The notes under the pieces were generated by a model, which worked only from the letters and a program-made list of their open reading frames with translations, was not told the origin of the DNA and searched no databases. The translations under genes and the position numbers were made by a program. Shown piece after piece: positions 8,627 to 13,159 of a DNA stretch of 13,159 nt (its first letter is position 1; every line of letters starts with the position of its first letter). This DNA comes from Tubulinosema ratisbonensis. Its lineage: Eukaryota > Microsporidia > Tubulinosematidae. Location: assembly GCA_004000155.1 (NCBI GenBank), contig RCSS01000141.1, positions 1 to 13,159 of the forward strand, in the 5' to 3' direction.

Positions 8627-8646
8627 TTGGTCAATTAATTGATCAA
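8627..8646. repeat. 20-base near-perfect palindrome
   Basis: TTGGTCAATTAATTGATCAA reads the same on both strands except for one G/T mismatch (nine of ten pairs match). It has no loop, so it is more like a dimer-binding site than a hairpin. No gene starts nearby. It sits at the left edge of the less AT-rich patch (8600-9450). Function unknown. Confidence 0.3.
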
Positions 8647-10461
8647 TGCCTGTTTTATGTAAAATGCATTTTTTTAGTTTTATAGAGAAAACTAGAACAT
8701 TCAGAAGAATAAGGATTAGAGTAAATGATTGAGATCAGTAACGAACAAAAGGAATTCAATTAATTTTTTTAAACGACCAAATACATTTATATTTATATCA
8801 TTCAACTAACCAATATTGCTTTTATAGTCATTCTTGCTTTCCAGAATTCGACTTTGAGTAACCAATTGCGTTTCTTACAACAATTTTTTACAACTAAGTT
8901 TAAAATTAATTGTATGAAAAGAAAATTAATTGATGTTAAAAATTTAATATTTTTAATCTGGTATCAAGAAAAGGTTAATTCTGTAGAACTGCGGAATTCA
9001 GAAGACTGACTATGAATATCCTATCAATGAACTTCTAAAATATCTTAATTTATAATGCAGTTGTAAGGAAATCAGTTAATTTACATTTTTTAATTTGTTT
9101 CTATCTGAAATTAAAAAGGTTTTTTTTTGTATTTACAAGTATCAAATATAAGTTGATATAATATGTGTGTATGATACCTTTTGTGGCATTCTGAACAAAA
9201 ATTTTAGAATTATTATTTTTTAAGTGAACATTATTTTGATAAAAATATCAAGTATTCTGCTATTTGTTAATTATCAAAGCAAATATGACCTCAAAATTGT
9301 CAAAAATAAAATGCATTTTCATTTACAAGCAAGCATTACTTTCGTAAAAAAAGCAAAGTTTTATGATCAAAGGCTGCAAGATAAGGTAGACAATAAAGTG
9401 CATGGGGTAGATTTGAATGATAAAAGACATGCCGTATCTTAAAACATATACGAATGTATATAAACATATTTTACTATATGTTTTTTACTGAATAAGGGGT
9501 TATATGTATCATAAACTCGGTATATTTATAGAAATTCATACTGATTTTTTATCACATGCAATAAAAATATAAAAGAAATTGATTTTATGACCTAAACTTT
9601 AGATCATATTTGAATTTAATTTATCAAACAAAAACGATTCCATGATACAATAAATCCAAAACAACGAAATAGATCATGTAATAGATGATAAATATATAAC
9701 TAGACATTATAATTACAATAAAATTTATAGACTTTTAGATTATTCCTTAAATATAATCAACTTTTATATGATCTTAAATCCTTTTATCTCGTATTTTCTG
9801 AATTCATTGTTTAAAAAACTTTTTTTTTGCCATTACGAAAAAAACTTTTTAAATTTTTATACATATTAATATTCATTTATATTTTTTCAATTTAAATATT
9901 TAGCAAATTCTTTCTTATTTTATTGCTGTCAAAATTCAAATATGAAAGTTTTTTTCAACAAGTGATATCAAAATATAATTTTTTACAAAAATCTAATTGG
10001 AAATAATCTAATAAATCATATAACACTTTAAAGTTAACATAATTATAGTTTAACTTAAATAAAATTTTTTAGACAGCTTTGACTTCTAATTATTAAAAGA
10101 GTTTATTAATATTTGATTAAGGAAAGTGCGTTTTATTTTACAAAAGATTTATGTTTTTCTGTTTAAATCAAATAAACTTATACTGTAATTAAAAGCCAAA
10201 TAGAAAATCATTGTGGCAGTATAAAATATTTTTTATTGAGCACAATTTGTTTTTACATTTAAAAAAAATAACAAAATTTTTAAATAACCATTACAAACAG
10301 GATTTAGTTTATGATATAAAAATTAATACCAAAAATTTGAAAACTTTATATAATTTTTTTATATCGTTGTTTCTGATTAATTTATCTGTAATACATTAAT
10401 TCAAAAATTAAAAATAGTTTTAAAATTAACATTTTATTTTACCTCTAACATTAACATTAAT

Positions 10462-11469
10462 TTAAAATAACCTTTTCAAAGAAGATAATGTTAATCTTTT
10501 ATAACAACAAACTAAAATCTTGATATTTTTCCATTTTGGATTTATAATAAAATATTTTCCTAAATTCATTAGAATATCATAACCTTCTTTGATTGTATCA
10601 AACCTTAACCCCAAACTCTTCCATATTTTAATGGTGTTAATGATAGCCCTATCAGAAAATGGTCGATTTCTTTTATACCTAGCAAGCAGATTGCCACATA
10701 AAGTATGTTTGTCAACCGAGGTATATTTTTTAAACCCTCTTGTTAAAAATAAAATAAAAATAGTAAATAGTCCTACATGTTTGTAATCATATTCAAATTC
10801 TCTAATTATAAGTTTCATTAAATTAAGAGCTTTATTCACATTTTTTGATTTTTTATTATTTTTCATACTTTTTCTAATCAGAAAATTTAACCTGAATCTA
10901 AAAATGTTTTGGTTTTTAATGATTTGAATTTTTGATTTATATAAAGAATTATTTAAATTTGCGTCAAAAATTAATTGATTATTGATTGCATTAAATTCCG
11001 GGGTTTTGATTGTTTCTAAAATGGTTTGGTATGTAACAAAATTATTTTGAGAATAGATATTAGGGATTCTATAAATAGGAAGTCCCAAATAATAATTAGG
11101 TGGTTCTTGGTTGGCTACCATTTCATTGTAAGCCAATATTTGTTGAGTCAAATGGCTTAATAGGCTTTGATATGGCAGATAGTTGTAAGTGTGATGCATT
11201 CCTCTTAAATTGTTATTGTAATGAAGCATGTATTTGTAATTTAAAGGTAAAATATAATAATCAGGGTTAACAAATAATGGAGAATAAAGATTTGAAAAGC
11301 TATTAAGGTTGTTTAACCTCAAAGGCATTATTATAGAATTTAGGACGGGATTGGTTGCATTCTGGTTTTGTATAAATATTTCATTTTGTCCTGTATTTGA
11401 TAATGTAATTTTTCCAATAAAAATAATTATAATATGCATACCAATAATTTTCAGTAACTTTGTAACCAT
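10462..11469 (-). CDS. Hypothetical secreted basic protein
   Basis: This is a 335-residue protein that I do not recognise. It starts with a clear signal peptide: Lys at 4 and 7, then a hydrophobic stretch (IIGMHIIIIFIGKITL, 8-23) and a likely cleavage near 24-26. The first half of the mature chain (~27-165) is rich in Asn, Tyr, Leu and Pro, with repeated N-Y-Y/L-P-Y-like patches but no exact repeat. The second half (~176-335) is strongly basic (a cluster around 199-213 reads RKSMKNNKKSKN) and probably helical, with only three cysteines (258, 321, 322). A short hydrophobic run at 233-242 is too brief to be a sure membrane span. A CCC motif seven bases upstream supports the gene and the start. 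It may act in the parasite's exterior, in the spore or polar tube, or in the host cell. Those are guesses from secretion alone. Probably lineage-specific. Confidence 0.8.
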   Translation of the reverse strand: MVTKLLKIIGMHIIIIFIGKITLSNTGQNEIFIQNQNATNPVLNSIIMPLRLNNLNSFSNLYSPLFVNPDYYILPLNYKYMLHYNNNLRGMHHTYNYLPYQSLLSHLTQQILAYNEMVANQEPPNYYLGLPIYRIPNIYSQNNFVTYQTILETIKTPEFNAINNQLIFDANLNNSLYKSKIQIIKNQNIFRFRLNFLIRKSMKNNKKSKNVNKALNLMKLIIREFEYDYKHVGLFTIFILFLTRGFKKYTSVDKHTLCGNLLARYKRNRPFSDRAIINTIKIWKSLGLRFDTIKEGYDILMNLGKYFIINPKWKNIKILVCCYKRLTLSSLKRLF

Positions 11470-11473
11470 AAAA

Positions 11474-11476
11474 GGG
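11474..11476 (-). promoter_or_regulatory. CCC start-proximal motif of the secreted-protein gene
   Basis: CCC lies at -7 to -5 before the ATG on the minus strand (TCCCTTTTATG), behind an A-rich tract. It supports M1 over the internal M11 as the start, which keeps the lysines that precede the signal-peptide core. AAATTT at 11531-11536 lies about 60 bases upstream and may be chance. Confidence 0.55.
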
Positions 11477-12826
11477 ACAAGTAATATTTTTTTATTCTTT
11501 TTTTTGATTGATTTGTCTTAAATTGGATACAAATTTATAAAAAATTGAAAGAAAATTAAAAACAATTTTAATAAGAATAAATTAAAGATTTGTACAAACA
11601 TTAAGAACACAAAGCTTAGCTATAAATTTGAAAAGACTATAAAATTAATAAACACAACTCGAAAATAAAATTTTATTGCTAATCGATTAAAAAATTTATA
11701 AAATTTAAAGCTAACTTTTTAAAGTTTCAAGATTTGACTCATCGAAAATTCATGATCAATTAAAAGATCCTTAAATAAATTTAAGGTGGGGTTTGTTTAA
11801 TATTTTGATTAATTTAGGTTGTTTTTTTTTGCAAAAATAATTTAGTAAATATAAGTAATAAAGAAAAAATAGTAAACAAATTAAATTCATATCTAAAAAT
11901 TGTATAGCCAATAAATAAATTTACAACCTTTTTTACAACATTTAGCATGTTATTTGACATTTCCTAGTTTTTCAAGTATTTGAGGCTATAAATAAAATTT
12001 ATTGAGATAAAAAAATATAACAACAAGATATTCAAAATTATTTTTTGAGAAAAGAACTTTTAAATTAATAAAAATATTTCTTCAATTTATATTACAGAAT
12101 ATAAGAAAACAAAAAATTTACATTACTTCATATCTTTCTAGATGATTTAAAGATAAAAATATAAAAAAAAGTTTGATAAAAAATCAATGAGTATTATTTT
12201 AAGATTGAAAATTGATAACACTTAAGAAATACACAAGTAAAGTGAACCTATTTTAATAATTTTGTAAAGTTTTCATGTCAACAGTAGTAGTTTATTTAAT
12301 GATGAATGATTTATAATTGTTTAGTAATTTGGTACTTTAATGTATTAAACAGTTATCATTTACTCATAACCAAAGGGCATTTCTGTAGGTTTTGATTAGA
12401 TTTTAAATTTCTAACTCATGTAACTTTTTACTTATAATTTGTTAACCAAGTATAAATTAAAAAGTAGAATTTTTATGATTAACTCTCTAAATTAAAAGAC
12501 AATATTTTATGATATTCAACAATAAAAACATTGTTTAACAGCAAAGGATACAAAATAATTTGTAATTGCTAATACTGTAAAACATTGTAACAAAACAAAA
12601 ATAATCTTGCTGAACAAATAAAAATAGAATATCAAACTTAAAAAAAATGTTATTGATTGAATCATTCAATATAAAAATATAAAATATTTGTATAGAAATA
12701 CAATATCGAATTTATTAAAAATATTTTATTATATAAGATTAAAAATAAAAGAGCCTAAGATATGTGAATTTATCTTTTGGTACTGTTTTGAAATTCATGT
12801 AGTCAATTCCTTTTAATAAAAGACTG

Positions 12827-12846
12827 GGGTTTAAAAGAAAAAACCC
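12827..12846. repeat. Small hairpin with GGGTTT/AAACCC stem
   Basis: GGGTTT at 12827-12832 pairs perfectly with AAACCC at 12841-12846 across an eight-base purine loop. In DNA this poor in G and C, a stem with three G-C pairs is noticeable. There is no adjacent gene to give it a role. Confidence 0.3.
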
Positions 12847-13057
12847 GCTGTTATCAATATGAAATCTCTTGGAATCTTATGTACATATTTTAAGAAAAAA
12901 TATAATTATTTAGTTATCTTTTACATGCCACGTATATAAATTTATGTTGCCAGATTATAATAAGGATAATTTATTTTTTAAATTAACAAAAGTTTAAGTA
13001 TTGTTTTTAATTGAAAATAAATTCGGAAAAAATATCCTTCGTTAAGTTATATTCATG

Positions 13058-13105
13058 AACAATAAAAAAACAAGGTGTAAAAAACTCAACTTGTCTTTTT
13101 TTGTT
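13058..13105. repeat. Long A/T-rich stem-loop
   Basis: The left arm 13058-13074 (AACAATAAAAAAACAAG) pairs with the right arm 13090-13105 (CTTGTCTTTTTTTGTT) over about 15 positions, with roughly one bulge and one mismatch, around a 15-base loop. The CAAG/CTTG base of the loop end makes it more than a simple A-tract facing a T-tract. It could be an inverted-repeat remnant of a small mobile element or a transcript-end structure. No gene is close enough within the window to decide. Confidence 0.4.
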
Positions 13106-13159
13106 TATTTTATGCAAATAAGCTTTAAATTTTATCAAATAAAAACAAAATATTCGTTC

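Larger units (their letters stand above)
7597..10461. other. Large gene-poor AT-rich region
   Basis: Nearly 2.9 kb lies between the start of the Sft2-like gene and the stop of the secreted-protein gene. Two open frames (9224-9442 and 10211-10399 on the + strand) begin with GTG or TTG rather than ATG, have no start motif and resemble nothing known, so I do not call them. The part at ~8600-9450 is visibly less A/T-biased than its surroundings but is full of stops in all frames. It could be a decayed gene or mobile element. No tRNA, rRNA or recognisable transposase is seen. Confidence 0.55.
11477..13159. other. Gene-free AT-rich region at the right end
   Basis: About 1.7 kb upstream of the secreted-protein gene holds no ORF longer than a few tens of codons on either strand. 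A 26-codon ATG frame at 12859-12939 (+) follows a CCC run at 12844-12846, but the run is 13-15 bases away and the peptide is unrecognised. Two hairpins are listed separately. No RNA gene is seen. Confidence 0.55.

Noticed and set aside
9224..9442. 72-codon + strand frame
   Set aside because: It begins with GTG, its first ATG leaves only about 43 codons, and it has no start motif or recognisable sequence.
9496..9572. 22-codon ATG frame after GGGG at 9496-9499
   Set aside because: The motif distance fits, but the peptide is too short and unrecognised; G-runs should occur by chance a few times in 13 kb.
10211..10399. 62-codon + strand frame
   Set aside because: It begins with TTG, has no start motif, and its Phe/Leu/Asn/Lys content is what A/T-rich DNA gives by default.
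10589..10786. 65-codon + strand frame
   Set aside because: Antisense shadow of the secreted-protein gene.
11309..11521. 70-codon hydrophobic + strand frame
   Set aside because: It is mostly antisense to the signal-peptide end of the secreted-protein gene, and its hydrophobicity reflects that.
12844..12939. 26-codon ATG frame after CCC at 12844-12846
   Set aside because: The CCC is 13-15 bases away, further than at the real genes, and is already part of a small hairpin; the peptide matches nothing.

Overview
The window looks like nuclear DNA from a microsporidian with an expanded, gene-poor and very AT-rich genome. The evidence is indirect but consistent. All protein genes are uninterrupted by introns and read with the standard code. 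Their products are shortened versions of eukaryotic families (HECT ligase, Arp8, Sft2, a Sfp1-like zinc-finger protein). Four of the five start codons have a CCC or GGG run within about 10 bases upstream, a start-proximal signal described in Microsporidia. Intergenic DNA is almost pure A/T and makes up well over half of the window. That resembles expanded genomes such as Edhazardia, Hamiltosporidium or Anncaliia, but the species cannot be fixed from this sequence.

Layout, left to right. 1-813: gene-free. 814-1425 (-): small Sfp1/JAZF1-like zinc-finger protein, whose start I move inward to an ATG with a CCC motif. 1432-2850: gene-free. 2851-5034 (-): HECT E3 ubiquitin ligase of the UBE3A/E6AP type, with an N-terminal AZUL zinc finger and a complete catalytic C-lobe. 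5039-5738: A/T-only divergent promoter region. 5739-6953 (+): degenerate actin-fold protein that best matches Arp8 of the INO80 remodeller, with a C2H2 finger and a charged basic linker inserted in the fold. 7060-7587 (-): Sft2/Got1-family Golgi membrane protein, convergent with the Arp8-like gene. 7597-10461: gene-free, with one short ORF behind a striking G-run, a weak palindrome, a degenerate repeat and a slightly less AT-rich patch. 10462-11469 (-): unrecognised secreted basic protein. 11477-13159: gene-free, with two hairpins.

The genes do not form an operon or an obvious pathway. They are individually promoted housekeeping or regulatory genes (transcription, ubiquitin, chromatin, Golgi traffic) plus one lineage-specific secreted protein. 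The points most worth a second look are the AZUL-HECT architecture in such a reduced organism, the zinc-finger insertion in the Arp8-like protein, the start-codon CCC/GGG signal with its one exception, and the orphan secreted protein. I see no rRNA, tRNA, CRISPR array or intact mobile element.
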